DNA from: Clavulina sp. PMI_390
Lineage: Eukaryota; Basidiomycota; Agaricomycetes; Cantharellales; Hydnaceae
Reading direction: 5' to 3'
Length of the DNA stretch: 15,661 nt
NCBI GenBank assembly: GCA_015039315.1
Contig: WIDE01000170.1
Location: 31,631 to 47,291 of the forward strand
Below, piece after piece: positions 1-10,523 of this stretch. The position numbers and the translations under genes were made by a program. The stretch's first letter is position 1, and each line of letters begins with the position of its first letter. The notes beneath the pieces were generated by a model. The model did not search any database. It had not been told where the DNA came from and saw only the letters and a list, made by a program, of their open reading frames with translations.

Positions 1-660
1 TGATGATGACGATGGCGTAAGGGCCGACTGATGGTTTATACCTGGTTGTTTCGAAAGTATTCCCTCCCGTTAGAGCATATTAATCGTCGCCCATGCCATC
101 ATCGTCCTTCGCATTGCATCACTTCAGCCCTCTTCGCTTCATCTTATTCCCCACCCGTCGTGTATCATTTGTACCCTCCCCATGCCCATCTCGTCCTCGT
201 CCATCACCTGCTTCTTTTCCTCCCATGCCTTCATTGCATCGTCGCCGTACATCTTATTCTTATTCTCTCCACTCATCTCCCCATCTTATAATATCTATTC
301 CTCCCCTTCCTCTCCCTCGTCGCACGAACATTTATCCCTTGCTTTGTACCAATACACATAGTAGATCGAGACCCCTCTCCTCCACTACGGACTAGTCTCC
401 CTTCCCCTTTCCCAATCTTTCAATCTTGATTGTGAACTCTCTAGGTAGAGTTTATTCTTTTTCTTCCCAGCCCTTTTTTGTCGTCTATACGTTGTTTGTT
501 ATCCATGGACTCTCTACGCACTCTATAGACAGATTATCAAATGTCTGCTAGGTACTCCTCAGTCCTGTCATTACTTGCCCTTCTTGCACGTCAATACAAA
601 GATATACGCCCTTAGTGGCGATCTCTCTTGCTCCGCCGTGTTTAAGCTTCTGTTTGTGTC
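1..660 (+). repeat. Duplicated 3' flank of glyoxal oxidase-like gene, copy A
   Basis: Base 1 begins a TGA that aligns exactly with the stop codon of the glyoxal oxidase-like gene at 11464; the first 26 bases are identical in the two places. Alignable similarity then continues, with substitutions and small indels, to about 655 (homologous to about 12075). Shared blocks include the stretch around 140-160 (matching 11605-11625), the tract around 435-455 and the tract around 565-610. The strand is strongly pyrimidine-rich from about 60 to 420. This implies that the coding part of another glyoxal oxidase copy lies just left of the window. The two reading frames of 86 and 100 residues here are products of the pyrimidine bias and look nothing like a conserved protein, so I do not call genes. 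Confidence 0.85.
435..452. repeat. Short inverted repeat conserved in both flank copies (A)
   Basis: AACTCT and AGAGTT flank the six-base centre CTAGGT. The same 18 bases occur at 11866-11883, where the arms extend to seven bases. It sits inside a flank that has otherwise diverged, so it may be a structured part of the 3' UTR or a termination/processing signal, or simply a slowly changed patch. Confidence 0.45.
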
Positions 661-1132
661 TCTCTGTGTTGTTCTGTTGCGTGAGGGGAGAATGTTAAGG
701 TGATACTGTGTGCATCAGAATGGTGATAAATTGTCAATCTTCCTTGTATGCTACCCTTGGTAGATGCCAGCTGGGATCTATCATAACTTAGAGCCCACAA
801 TGACTGTACCACTATGATTCCACATCATTCATTGAGAAGACAAGACTTTTTTACCTTGCATGCATACTAGCCTCAAGGTGCACTATGAGTAATACACACT
901 TCCCAACTTGTATACATCTCAGCTCTCAGCATTGGGCCAGGTAGTCAGACAGAATCTTGAGATAAGGGCATAGCTAGAACTGCAGGGTTTATACCTGAGC
1001 ACACTAAGGTTCATGGAGTGGGGTGATCCTAATTGCAACAAGGCTGAATGTACCACATGATTTACAGGCAGAAATAGCCCCACCACACACCACAATGAGA
1101 GAGGCAAATGGGCAAGGGACTAGAGGGAGTGT
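661..1132. other. Gene-free spacer between duplicated flank and NLR relic
   Basis: No reading frame here is convincing as a gene, and CG dinucleotides are rare. Homology to the corresponding spacer at 12081-12525 is weak in the middle and becomes visible again from about 1085, where a purine-rich stretch leads into the NLR stub just as 12485-12525 leads into NLR-2. It is therefore the ancestral intergenic spacer of the duplicated unit. Confidence 0.5.
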
Positions 1133-1305
1133 TAAAGGTGTGTAACAATCACTCCAGGACTCTCCTGAAGCCATTTAATCAAAACTAAGTTTGACTATTG
1201 ACCTGAGGTTTTCACCAAGTCTAGTAATGGCTCTTTGATTGCAAATTTGCTTTTGGTAGCTTGGGGGAATCTAGAAGACAGGTTCTTCATGAGCACTACA
1301 GCTAT
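1133..1305 (-). pseudogene. Relic of an NLR C-terminal tail (NLR-2 type)
   Basis: Read on the minus strand, 1280-1136 encodes a decayed match to the last residues of NLR-2: IPPSYQ, then NQR, VKLSFD, and GESWSDCYTP. The NLR-2 equivalent reads IPPSYQ, DQR, VKLNFD, GESWSDCYTP. The relic has a TAG where NLR-2 has the Trp of FWIPPSYQ, a TAA where NLR-2 has the His of FDHM, and a TTA in place of the terminal stop. About 35-40 bases further into the gene a two-base deletion shifts the frame. Similarity fades beyond about 1305, so the WD40 and NACHT parts are missing. It is closer to NLR-2 than to NLR-1, whose tail ends DSWAECFQV. It is not expressed as a useful protein; it marks where the left-hand copy of the duplicated NLR used to be. 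Confidence 0.85.
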
Positions 1306-1713
1306 TATTCCATAGCCCACATCTGGTGAGTTTCTACCACCTTTTGCCAATTTGTATGGGATGGGTATTCAACCTATGCAAGGCCATTGTTGAACACCCT
1401 TTGAACCCCAGTAGAGTAGCTATTTTCCGTTTATCTTCCCTTTGCTTTCAATTTAAACAAATGTGCTGTTTGCCATTTGGCCAAAGGTTGCTTGAACATT
1501 AAATCTGCTGATCCTGTCCCAGGCTCACATATACAGTCAAACAACCTGCCAGCCCCATGTTAGTATATATAGTAGAGTACTTAGTATAGTCAGAAATGAA
1601 ACAGTCTTTACCCTGTGAACCCCATCTGATTTCTTGTCTAATTTCTCATCTAATTTCTCACTCACTTGCTCTCTTGCTCCCTTTCTCTTTTCTGTTCCTC
1701 TCTCGCTTGCTCC

Positions 1714-1735
1714 AACCAATCCTCCTAGATTGGTT
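1714..1735. repeat. Perfect 8-bp inverted repeat with CCAAT/ATTGG
   Basis: AACCAATC and GATTGGTT are perfect reverse complements around a six-base centre. Each arm carries a CCAAT pentamer, one on each strand. CCAAT is the recognition core of the fungal HAP/NF-Y complex, but no promoter has been shown here. Confidence 0.5.
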
Positions 1736-1763
1736 ATCTTGGTGTGCTTGAAGCAGGCTTTCA

Positions 1764-1805
1764 GTCAATCACTAGATTGACCATCTGATTGACACTCCGT
1801 CAATC
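1764..1805. repeat. Cluster of four GTCAATC/GATTGAC 7-mers
   Basis: The 7-mer GTCAATC occurs at 1764 and 1799, and its reverse complement GATTGAC at 1775 and 1787. Spacers are 4, 5 and 5 bases, so starts are 11, 12 and 12 bases apart and the whole 42-base block is close to palindromic. It may be a binding-site cluster or the end of a small mobile element. Confidence 0.55.
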
Positions 1806-2488
1806 CGCCATACCTGTCAGCGCGGCCCAGGGATCCTGCTTGATCTCATTGGTCAAAGTAGGTACATTTTGCATCTCAGCAAGCTCACTTGATCGACTCT
1901 TTGATCCATTATCACACTTGTGCGGCAACACAAGGCTACCACATGTCATGCTGCCCGCTGATATACTAATTGAATACATTCTATTTTCCGCATGAGGCAT
2001 CTCTACTCTAGGGGTATATTTTACACAACCTCTTACACAACTACCCAGACCCAGCCCACTCAAACCTGTTGGCCTTTGGTACATTTTCCTTTGTTTACTA
2101 TCCTGTCCATTGCTTTTCCTCCTTCTCATGCCATTATAGTCCAGCCCACCCACAGAAACTAGCCAATATTGCAGGCACACCTCAGTGAATTCAAATTTTG
2201 CAGCTGTACCTAAAATTATATTCCCATATCTTTACCATTATAGATTACATTCATCAAGGGAATATCTTTGTGCTAGGGTATTCATGCATTAGATATGGGA
2301 GAGAGGGAGTAAAACTCATGGGAGGGTCAGAGCATAACAGCAGTCCTGATGGATGGATTGAGGACACAAGTAGTAGTGCTTTGTACTGCAAGCCACACCA
2401 CCAAAGTCACAGGGTTGACAATATATGGTGAAGGATTCAATACATTCCACTTGACTTATGGGGCACTGAGTCCATATGGGTAGTGTAA

Positions 2489-5400
2489 TCAAACCTGGAA
2501 GCATTCTGCCCAAGAATCTCCCAGAGTCATCTGATCAAAGCTCAGTGTAACCCTGGAACTGAGGTCCTCACCAAGGCTGCAAACAAGCCTTTCATCAAAG
2601 AGATGGGCTTGGTAACTTGTGGGAACCCAGAGGATAAGTTCACCATTTGGGCCCTGTATCCATCCATTGTTAAACTTGAGAAATACAGACCATCTTGGGC
2701 CAAGTGGTGGATAGGGCATGGAGTGATTTAGGACAGGAATCACATAGTTCAGGGATGCTGAATTGGTGCTCCAAATATAAACCACTCTATCACAGCCTGT
2801 TGCAAGGACTGATCCATCAGGAGAGAATGCCAAAGCAAGTACTCCATCATTATGCATGATGAGTGGCTCTGCTCTAGGTGTATGAGTGTCCACATCCCAT
2901 AATATAACAGTCCTATCACCAGCACCTGAAGCCAGCATTGTACCATCAGGGGAAAATACCACTGAGTAGACACCACGACCATGCCCTTGGAGTGGCTCCC
3001 CCTTGCTCATCTGAGTTTCCACATCCCAGAACCTCACACTGAGGTCATCAGATCCAGAGGCAAGTAGTAGACCATTGGGGGAAAATGCAACAGTGGTCAC
3101 ACCTTTTGAATGGCCTGTGAGTGGTTCTCCCAGTGGGAGTTGAGTGTCCACATCCCAAAGCTTGATGGTTTTGTCCCAAGATGCACTGGCAAATACTGCC
3201 CCTTTTGGTGAGAATGCTACAGACATGACAGTGTGATCATGTGCCATCAATGACTTGTGTATGATTGATTGAGTCTGAACATCCCAGAGCTTGATGGTTC
3301 TATCAGTAGAGCCAGAAGCAAGTATTGCCCCATTAGGAGAAAAGGCCACAGAAAACACATGTTCTTTACGTCCTTGAAGTGGGTCTCCTATGGCTGTTTG
3401 GGTCTCCATGTCCCAGAGTCTCACTCCATCACTGGAACCAGAGGCCAGTATTGTGCCATCAGGTGAAAATGCTAAAGAGTTTACCCAGAAGTTGTGGCCT
3501 GTCAGTGGGTCTCCTTTGGCTGCCTGAGTCCCCATGTCCCATAGTTGGATAATCTGGTCATCAAAACCAGAGGCAAGGACTGTTCCATTGGGGGAAAATG
3601 CTAGAGAGCGCACATAATTATGATAATTGGTGACTAGGTCTTCTCTAGCTGCCTTGGTGTGTGCATCCCACAATCTTACAGTCCTATCATCAGAGCCAGA
3701 GGCCAGCATTGTCCCATCATTAGAGAACACTATAGCTGTGACCTGCCCATCATGGCCCACAAGTGGCATCCCCAATGCTGTCTGAGTCATGACATCCCAC
3801 AGCCTAATAGTCTTATCAATGGAGGCAGAGGCAAGCTGCATCCCATCTGGTGAGAAAACTACTGAGCGCACTTCTGCTTGATGGCCTGTTAGTGGCTTTC
3901 CTTTGGCCGCCTGAGAATTAACATTCCAGAGCCTGATGGTGCCATCAGCAGAGCAAGAGGCTATCATGGTTCCATCAGGTGAAAATGTGACACAGAACAC
4001 ATGGTGTGTGTGGCCATGGAGTGGGTCTCCTTTTTGTTTTTGAGTTTCTATGTCCCAGAACCTGATTGTGCTATCACCTGAGCCAGAGGCAAGTGTTAAA
4101 CCATCAGGAGAAAAGGCTACAGAGTATACACGTCCCCAATGACCAATAATTGGCTGCCCTATTGCTGTCTGAGTCTCTGGGTCCCAGAGTCGGATTGTCC
4201 TATCATGAGATCCAGAGGCCAGTATTGACCCACTTGGGGAGAATGCCACAGAGTTGATATAATCACTATGGCCTACAAGTGGTTCCCCCTTGCCCAACCG
4301 ACTGTTGAGATCCCACAACCTGATTTTACCAAAGTCCTCACCAGAGGCTAGCACAGATCCATCAGGAGAAAATGCAAGAGAGCATACACTCCTTTGATCA
4401 GATATTTGTTGACCATACTGATCCCCAGTCAGACAGTTGTAGAGGGAGATAGGGCCAAAGTCTAGCCCTACTGCAAGAATGTTTTGGTTGGAAATTGCTA
4501 AGCACTCCACATAAGAGAAGTACTGTAGTTTGTGTCTTAATGCAGGCCACTGTTCTAAATGTCCTGATGACACAGAGACAGTCCCCTTGAACTGTTTATG
4601 CAATGAGTGCAATGGAGAGCTGCTTGGAATGAAAGGGATTGCACTCAAATAAATATGTGGTGCACTTTGTGCAATTGGAGTGGAGTATGAGGATGCAAAG
4701 CGCACTGCCTCTGCCACATGAGCAGCAACACCTAATCCCAACTTATCTGGGATCAAGCATAAGCTATCAAGTGGTGACTCTCCCAAAAGGCTCATCACTT
4801 CAAGCCAATGGAAGAATTGAGTAGTGGTCAGAAGCATCTTGATTGACTCCAGAGTGCTCATGGGAAGATCTGGCACATCTACAATATGGGAGCTCCAGAA
4901 GCAGCATGCATAGGATAATGCTTCTCCAATGTTCTCCTGGATCAGAGCAGAAAGCCCTTGCACAGCAGAGTTGGGTAAGAATGAGGTAGAGAGGTTGCAG
5001 ATGTTGAATTTTAGTCTCTTTTCTCCATGCTGCATTACAGCAAGACAGCTTTCTGCTAGTATCATGTGGGTTTGGGCAATATCCACATAATACTGGCTAC
5101 CAGGATTCTGGAGAAATTCTATAAAAGAAACATGCAGTGCAAGGATAGGAATCCCACTATCTGCAGGTTTAGTTCCTGTAATAAGAGAGGACATCAAGCC
5201 CACATATGCAGCTGCATCCTCCTTTACATCTTCAACATCACCATGCAGTGATAAGCGGACATGCAAAAGGTGGAGCATTGCATTCAATGATAGAGGCTCC
5301 CTTGCTGCAACCAGAACACCTAGCAGTAATCTGAGAAGCTCCAGGTCTTCACCTTTAGAATGACCAAACTGTGCATCCATCACAGTAGAATACAGTCTGT

Positions 5401-8066
5401 ATAGAATGACCTGATTGTCACCAGTGTTGGTGCTGGAGAGTACATTCCTCAGCCTCCTGGAGGGACGCACAGCCTGATTCCCATCTTCTTGGTCAATTAT
5501 GTAGTGGCAGGCGGTGGAAACCCACTGAAATGACAGCTGGGCTTTGTCTGAGACCATGGCTAACTGCTCCAGCTTGGCATTGAGTGGAGGACCTTCCAAC
5601 ATGTGCTTTACATACACATGGATATCATCTTTGGTCAAATTGCTGGGAAGATCATGCATGAAGAGCTGTGCTACATGGGGAACAGATGGTTTAACCCCTA
5701 TCACCTCTGTGATATCTAATTCTGGCCTTGTGGTGATAAGTATATGCACAGCAGGAGGCAGTAGTGAAGCAAGGCTTGCAAGTGGTTTGAGAATTTTGCT
5801 GCGCTCACTGACCTTACCTGACTCATCAAGTCCATCAATGATAATGACCACTTGATGATAAGCCTTGGGATTCTGCTGTAGTAAAGGGAGAAGAAACAGC
5901 CTAAGTTGCTCTGCAGGGTCTTGGCTCCTGCATTGCAGAGGAGTAGCAGATGTCACAAGCTCCACAAGTTTGGCTTCAATAGCAGCATCCTGTGCAGCAA
6001 GCTGAAGAGCAAGGGTGGTGAACAAGTTTGAGGGCTTAAGCTGCTGCTGTTTTGCAGTCTCAAAGCGGTAGTATGCCATGTGCATGTTAGTATGCTCAAA
6101 GAACTTGGCCACACTGACTGCAATGGATGATTTTCCAGAGCCAGCGACCCCTTGCAACCACAAAACCTTGGTGTCAGTGAGATCAAGCTTTGTTTCAGTG
6201 TGTTGATTGGGGAGGGGATTCAAGGTGACAGAGGCTGGGGCCCCAGCAGCCCAAGTTTGGAGTGCATTTAGGATTGCAGTGCGTGTGCCTGGAAGGCATC
6301 CATGCCCATTTCCATCATGGAGTGTGATTGCAGCATCAACAGCATGTGGAAGAGTAGAAAGTGTCTGGGATTTCACTACAATGTTCTTGTCAGAATAGAT
6401 CATGGTAATACCAAGACCAAAGACATACCAAGCTGCTCCACCCCAGTGCCAAGCATTTGCAGAAAGGCACTGATCTTGTGGACTTCATGGTAAACAGAAG
6501 CTGTTGATGCCCCAGTGAGCTTAGAGCTGAGAGCAGCAAGAGTTTCTGTGATGCTCTCAGCATCTTGTTCAAAGGATGTAAAAAATGCTGGTGCCTTGAA
6601 TATAGCTGAATAGGAGATCATTTCCTCAGTATTGCATGGCCAACCAGTCTTCAAATGTGAAGAGCAAGGACATACATTTATTCTTCTCATGCTCAGCATA
6701 CCCATTAATAAGGGTGGCTCCACTCATCACAGCAAATGAGATATCCTTGACAGTATCACACACAAGGGAATCATACTCCTTGGATGCAGCATACTGCTCA
6801 GTGAGGATGCACAACTCTTTCATGGCTCTGAGCAAGGCATGCATGTGCTCATTAGCTTGAACACCAGCTTGCATGATTGTCCATGCACTTTTCAGCACAC
6901 CAGCAATTACTTGCGCAATGGGATGAACCTGAGATAGCCTCTCATTTGTCTGGACATGACATGCAATGGGAAACCGCAACACTCACCTCTGCAATCAAGC
7001 CACCAAGCTTGAGGAGTCCTTCCACTGCAGTGATAGCAGTAGGGAAGGTAGTTAGGATATCATCCCCTAATGGTGTGTTATGATTGTATTCATCAATAGC
7101 ATGGCTAATAGCATTATAAACTCTGCTGTCATTGGATGCCCCCAGAGCTTTTTCCGCCTCATCAGTCTTGACTGCTGCTAGTATGATTGCATCAGCCACC
7201 TTGGACAGGGTGGTGGGCACACCATTGATAGCAGCAGAAGATGCTCCCACGGAAAGAGGATTTTCAACGCTCATTGTGACATTGTCCTGCAAAGGCTTCA
7301 CATGTACAGAGGGGTCAGCTGGTGCTACATTCACAGAGGGTGCCTCTGGTAGGTTGGAAGGGAGAGTCTCCAGCAAATATGTGGACTTTGAGGCAACGAC
7401 CGTATCAGCCTCAGTGCTGTTGGCGTTTGGACTGTCTTGTCCCTTCAACAGGGGTTGCGCAGATGAAACAGCAGCGTTTACAGTGATGGTGTTTTCCACA
7501 ACGCCAGCCTGATGGTTGTAAATGACCAAATTGAGCCCAAGGGCATGGTCAATATGTTCTGCAACCGAGATCAAAGACCACAGATAATGAGTTTCTGAGT
7601 CCAATCTAGCTCTGTTCCAACAAACCTGAAATTGCGCGATTAGCTGTCAAGCCAACCTGGTGGCGAGCCAGTGCATCCCAGGTCCTAATGATTGCCTTAC
7701 GCTGTTGCACAATAACCGAGATTGTGGAGGGGAGAGATTCGGCAAATCTGGAGCATGAGTGGCTAATGTTAGCCGATCTAGCTATAAGGGTAGTTGAACA
7801 CGAGACAGTGACAAACCTTTTGGGAACGGACAAAGGGATCCATTCTACCTGACCATCAACGGAGGCTGTCACTACACGGGTGGTCAGCACCGAGGTGTTA
7901 TTTTCGTCAGAAGGGTTCCATTCGATGCGCAGGCGATAGGAGCGCGATTTCTTGATCTTGTTGCTGGTGTACGACGCAGCTAGAGAGTCGATCAATGAGC
8001 CGATGCTTGACAAACTGAACGGAGCATGTGAATATTACCTCTGATCTCGAACGACGGGGTAGTCAT
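2489..8066 (-). CDS. NACHT-WD40 NLR protein NLR-1 (six exons, 1,756 aa)
   Basis: Candidate immune or incompatibility receptor. My model on the minus strand is exons 8039-8066, 7626-7979, 6987-7558, 6676-6928, 6429-6605 and 2489-6375; introns are 59, 67, 58, 70 and 53 nt, all GT-AG, all in phase, total 5,271 nt (divisible by 3). The last intron has a CTGAC branch-like site. The start ATG has AAG before it. Visible parts: C2-like N-terminus (about residues 20-120; RLRIEW and DGQVEWIPLSV are typical); Ala/Ser/Val-rich linker to about 300; helical NACHT-N-like region beginning VHPIAQV at 319; NACHT with Walker A GVAGSGKSS (537-545), Walker B VVIIIDGLDE (637-646) and ITTRPE (about 675); alpha-helical stretch to about 1070; WD40 repeats about 1077-1664; conserved tail with NGWIQGPNGELILW. 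The single-exon reading from 6403 is wrong because its first nine codons are intron 5. The first exon (28 nt) is the least certain part. Confidence 0.9.
2768..4531 (-). repeat. WD40 repeat array of NLR-1 (13 clear + 1 degenerate)
   Basis: On the minus strand 13 repeats with the core (S/T)xAFSPxGxxLASGSxDxTIRLWD can be counted, spaced mostly 43 residues. One degenerate repeat (around ISNQNILAVGLDFGPISLYN) precedes them, giving 14, enough for two seven-bladed propellers. Repeats 8 and 13 have each lost a residue in the loop before strand d. They differ from each other far more than the repeats of NLR-2, so this array is older or has escaped homogenisation. Confidence 0.88.
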
Positions 8067-8570
8067 CTTGGATCCTAGTACTTGGAGCTCTTGTTACTGA
8101 GATTAGTTGTGGCGAGACGTGAGCTGTGCTTGTCATGCTGTTGAGAGCCAGGCGCTTATTGACGGATGCGCATGCGGATATTGATTGCACTGTATTGATT
8201 TTTCCACGATCCCCATCTAGGCTATTTCCAACAAAATTATGATGGAATTTGTCTTGTACAGCATATGCTAGGTTTCTCATGATTCTATAGCAGTCACTCA
8301 TCCCTGTGGCGGCTTGTCTTCCGCCTGTCACCTGTCAGTGGATTGATTATTCACATCCGAGTTCCTGAATTCGTGTCAGCTATCAGCTGATTCAAGACGG
8401 CTCAGATTGAACGCTGAGTTATGACCCGGACTCCCTTGACGTGAAGCTCTACAATCATCTTGCGCGGCAGCCGCGCAACGTAAACTGTTGCTGTGATTAG
8501 TGCTGATTACGCGCAGAGGCGGATTCAAAAGATCAAGATTGATTTTGTAGAAGGGACTAGCTTAACCTCG
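8067..8570. promoter_or_regulatory. 5' region of NLR-1 (presumed promoter)
   Basis: This is the DNA immediately upstream of the NLR-1 start as read on the minus strand. It is CpG-rich compared with the body of the gene. I see no convincing TATA or CCAAT box in the right orientation. A frame on the minus strand at 8035-8331 runs into the first splice donor in another phase and is probably not coding. A perfect GC-rich inverted repeat lies at 8460-8478, about 400 bp upstream of the ATG. Confidence 0.35.
8460..8478. repeat. GC-rich perfect inverted repeat upstream of NLR-1
   Basis: TTGCGCGG and CCGCGCAA flank a three-base CAG centre. Arms are eight bases without mismatch. It could be a dyad binding site for a transcription factor; nothing else identifies it. 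Confidence 0.5.
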
Positions 8571-10523
8571 TTCACGTTGTGTCACTCGCTGTGCTTCATT
8601 CAGTGTATGGACTAGGATCAGGGCGGCCAGTTCTACGTGCGATCGCGATATGGGTCCCGCTGATATCTCAGTGCACCGCACTTGTAGTTGATATTCTGGA
8701 TGAACGTGTCAAGGCCGCAGAAAGTTTGAAAACTATTCAATCAAGAAGACGAGTAGATACCGAAGGCACAGTGTCCGTAGCTATACACCGCATCCGGGAC
8801 ATACGCATCGCGAGAGGAAGAAGAATAGCGGTGCGAGAATTGGGAATCACACCTCTCCATAATTGTTCCCTTGGCGCGACTACAAACGCCAAACAAAGTG
8901 TCATATGTGAAAGTGAGCGAGGGAGAGTGTGGTACAGGGACAAAGGCTGGGTTCGGGGCTATCTCCAGTCACACTTAGCGGGTCAACGAAAGAATCCCCC
9001 GGAAATAATCTTCATCAATTGCCGAAAGGCACGACGAACCCGTTGACGATGGGATCTGTGTATCGCACAATCAAGCACACCACTCACCCCAGAGCACACT
9101 ACCGTCTTCAACGGGCACGACAGGCAACTCGAAAACCAGGGAAGGCCTACCCGTCGAGTCTCAGAACAAGCCTCCTTTGCCGATATCAGCTCATCGAAGA
9201 GCGATCGATTGTTGACGACGACGCGCGCACTACGCTTTATGCACGGCCAGGATGAGCTGGGCGGCCCCGCCTTTGGCTACTTGATGGCTGTTTTTCTGGC
9301 TTCTCGGAGGATAGGCTTCCCACAGCGTCTCGACTCATAGAGGTGCAGTGGACGATAAGCTGCCAGGACAGGAGCCATCTCAGCAAAGGGCGAGAGAATA
9401 GTGACCGAGGGATGGCAGACGTGAAAGGTAGGAGATGGAGCACGGATATGTAGAAGGTCTTGCTATCAATAGAAGAAGGCTCGGGTTTTAGCGGTGGCCT
9501 CATAGAGGCCGCAATCCTGTGGGTAGATGGGACGTCGTCGCACTAACCCGAGGAATGATGGGGGCTGATATAACAACTACTCACCTCCGCGTTCCGCACA
9601 AATCTACGATTGATCAACGAGCTTCCACCTCCAGGAGGGATCTCTCCACTGCGTATTAGCTGTTCAGCATGTTGTCGTGAGCGACTTTTGACAGCAAGCA
9701 GTCTGGTGTGTGAGGGGCAGAGTCGTACGTTGAAGAGAAGCCGGTGTGTGAAGATAAAGAGGAGATCGAGAGAGGTGTCCTCTAAGGGCCAAGAAGCTCG
9801 ATCGCGGGACTTGAGCCGCTGCCTCTGACTGGCTTGAATGCTGGACTGACGATATCCCGTCATGCCATCTAGGCGAAGCGCGGGTTACTCCTGGTTGGGG
9901 ATGTTCTGCTGCGGCCAATAGCAGTATCTTCAGAGATTCCATGAAAGCCCTCTTGGCTGGTAAGTGGTGATGCTGGTGCTAGTCGTGTTGTCAGACGGGA
10001 AGGTCCAGAGGCAGGTGACCAGGGCTTGTGGTTTGCGACAGCGGCAAGCACGTTTCCGAATTGGCGGCGTCGAGCGTTTCGGGCCCGTCACGCTAAAATT
10101 TCTTTTGCCTTCAGTCCAACGCAGAGAGGAAGAGACCAACGTCTGACGCAACCAATAGTTCCAGACTATCACCACATCTCGCCCTCTCTCTCAGCATATG
10201 TCCACAATGCCATCAGTGCACACGAAAACTCGATCTGGGCACTGAAGAAACTGTGTGAAGCGAGAAATCCTCGAGGCTTCGAGAAAGAGAGGGTTGGCAT
10301 TTATTTCCCAGGCCTCCTCAATTCTCACATGTCACATCCTCTCACATTGAGTTCCTCATCTGCCCAACAACTCTCTTTGGTGTCAGCACACAGCAGCTGT
10401 GCTTGAGCACCAAAGAGACTGTCAGCCCATATCACCACTATCTCGAATCGACCCCTACATCTCATTCTTCGTTTGTAAAAGGATAGATCTATGTCGTCAA
10501 CAAGATTGGGGTCAATCCGATGA
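8571..10523. other. CpG-rich region without a supportable gene
   Basis: About 2 kb in which no frame on either strand shows a recognised domain. The longest is a plus-strand frame of 155 residues at 8579-9046, rich in Arg and without motifs; several overlapping minus-strand frames at 9237-10175 are equally featureless. The N-terminal (kelch) half expected for the glyoxal oxidase downstream is not found here. Base composition resembles the glyoxal oxidase gene rather than the NLR repeats. It may hold remnants of unknown genes or unmethylated intergenic DNA. Confidence 0.45.
10372..10418. repeat. 47-nt near-perfect two-step hairpin
   Basis: Outer arms TCTCTTTGGTG (10372-10382) and CACCAAAGAGA (10408-10418) are exact reverse complements. 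Inside them AGCACA (10385-10390) and TGTGCT (10398-10403) pair around a seven-base loop; the internal bulge is 2 nt on one side and 4 nt on the other. The element lies about 110 bp upstream of the remaining glyoxal oxidase coding sequence. It could be an RNA hairpin or the footprint of a small foldback element. Confidence 0.65.

Larger units (their letters stand above)
1306..2488. other. Intergenic DNA between NLR relic and NLR-1
   Basis: I see no supportable gene. CG dinucleotides are very rare. There is a pyrimidine-rich stretch at about 1630-1710 containing a tandem 12-base repeat (1637-1648 and 1649-1660), then a cluster of small inverted repeats at 1714-1805. A minus-strand frame of 126 residues at 1800-2180 has no recognisable domain and no coding signal I trust. 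The segment could contain the remains of a transposable element, since it lies at the break between the relic and the intact paralog, but I found no long terminal repeats or target-site duplication. Confidence 0.5.

Noticed and set aside
31..395. Two overlapping plus-strand frames of 86 and 100 residues
   Set aside because: They lie in a pyrimidine-rich 3' flank; the homologous flank at 11464 does not conserve the frames, and the residues are mostly Pro, Ser, His and Leu from CT repeats.
1800..2180. Minus-strand frame of 126 residues
   Set aside because: No domain recognised, no splice partners, no homologous frame in the other copy of the unit.
2489..6403. NLR-1 as a single-exon gene of 1,304 residues starting at 6403
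   Set aside because: The start would sit in a clear 53-nt intron with donor GTATGT, branch CTGAC and acceptor TAG, and upstream exons encode the expected VHPIAQV and C2-like parts in phase.
8015..8038. A 24-nt intron linking the frame at 8035-8331 to the NLR-1 N-terminus
   Set aside because: Although GT-AG and in phase, 24 nt is too short for a fungal intron; a 59-nt intron from the same donor to the acceptor at 7980 also keeps frame and gives a short ATG exon.
8579..9046. Plus-strand frame of 155 residues
   Set aside because: Starts at a non-ATG codon, Arg-rich, no motif, and several competing frames overlap; CpG-rich DNA has few stops by chance. Could be reconsidered if transcripts exist.
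10026..10523. N-terminal half of the glyoxal oxidase upstream of 10524
   Set aside because: I searched all frames here for the family's conserved blocks (for example the tryptophan-rich RWYPT region) and found none.
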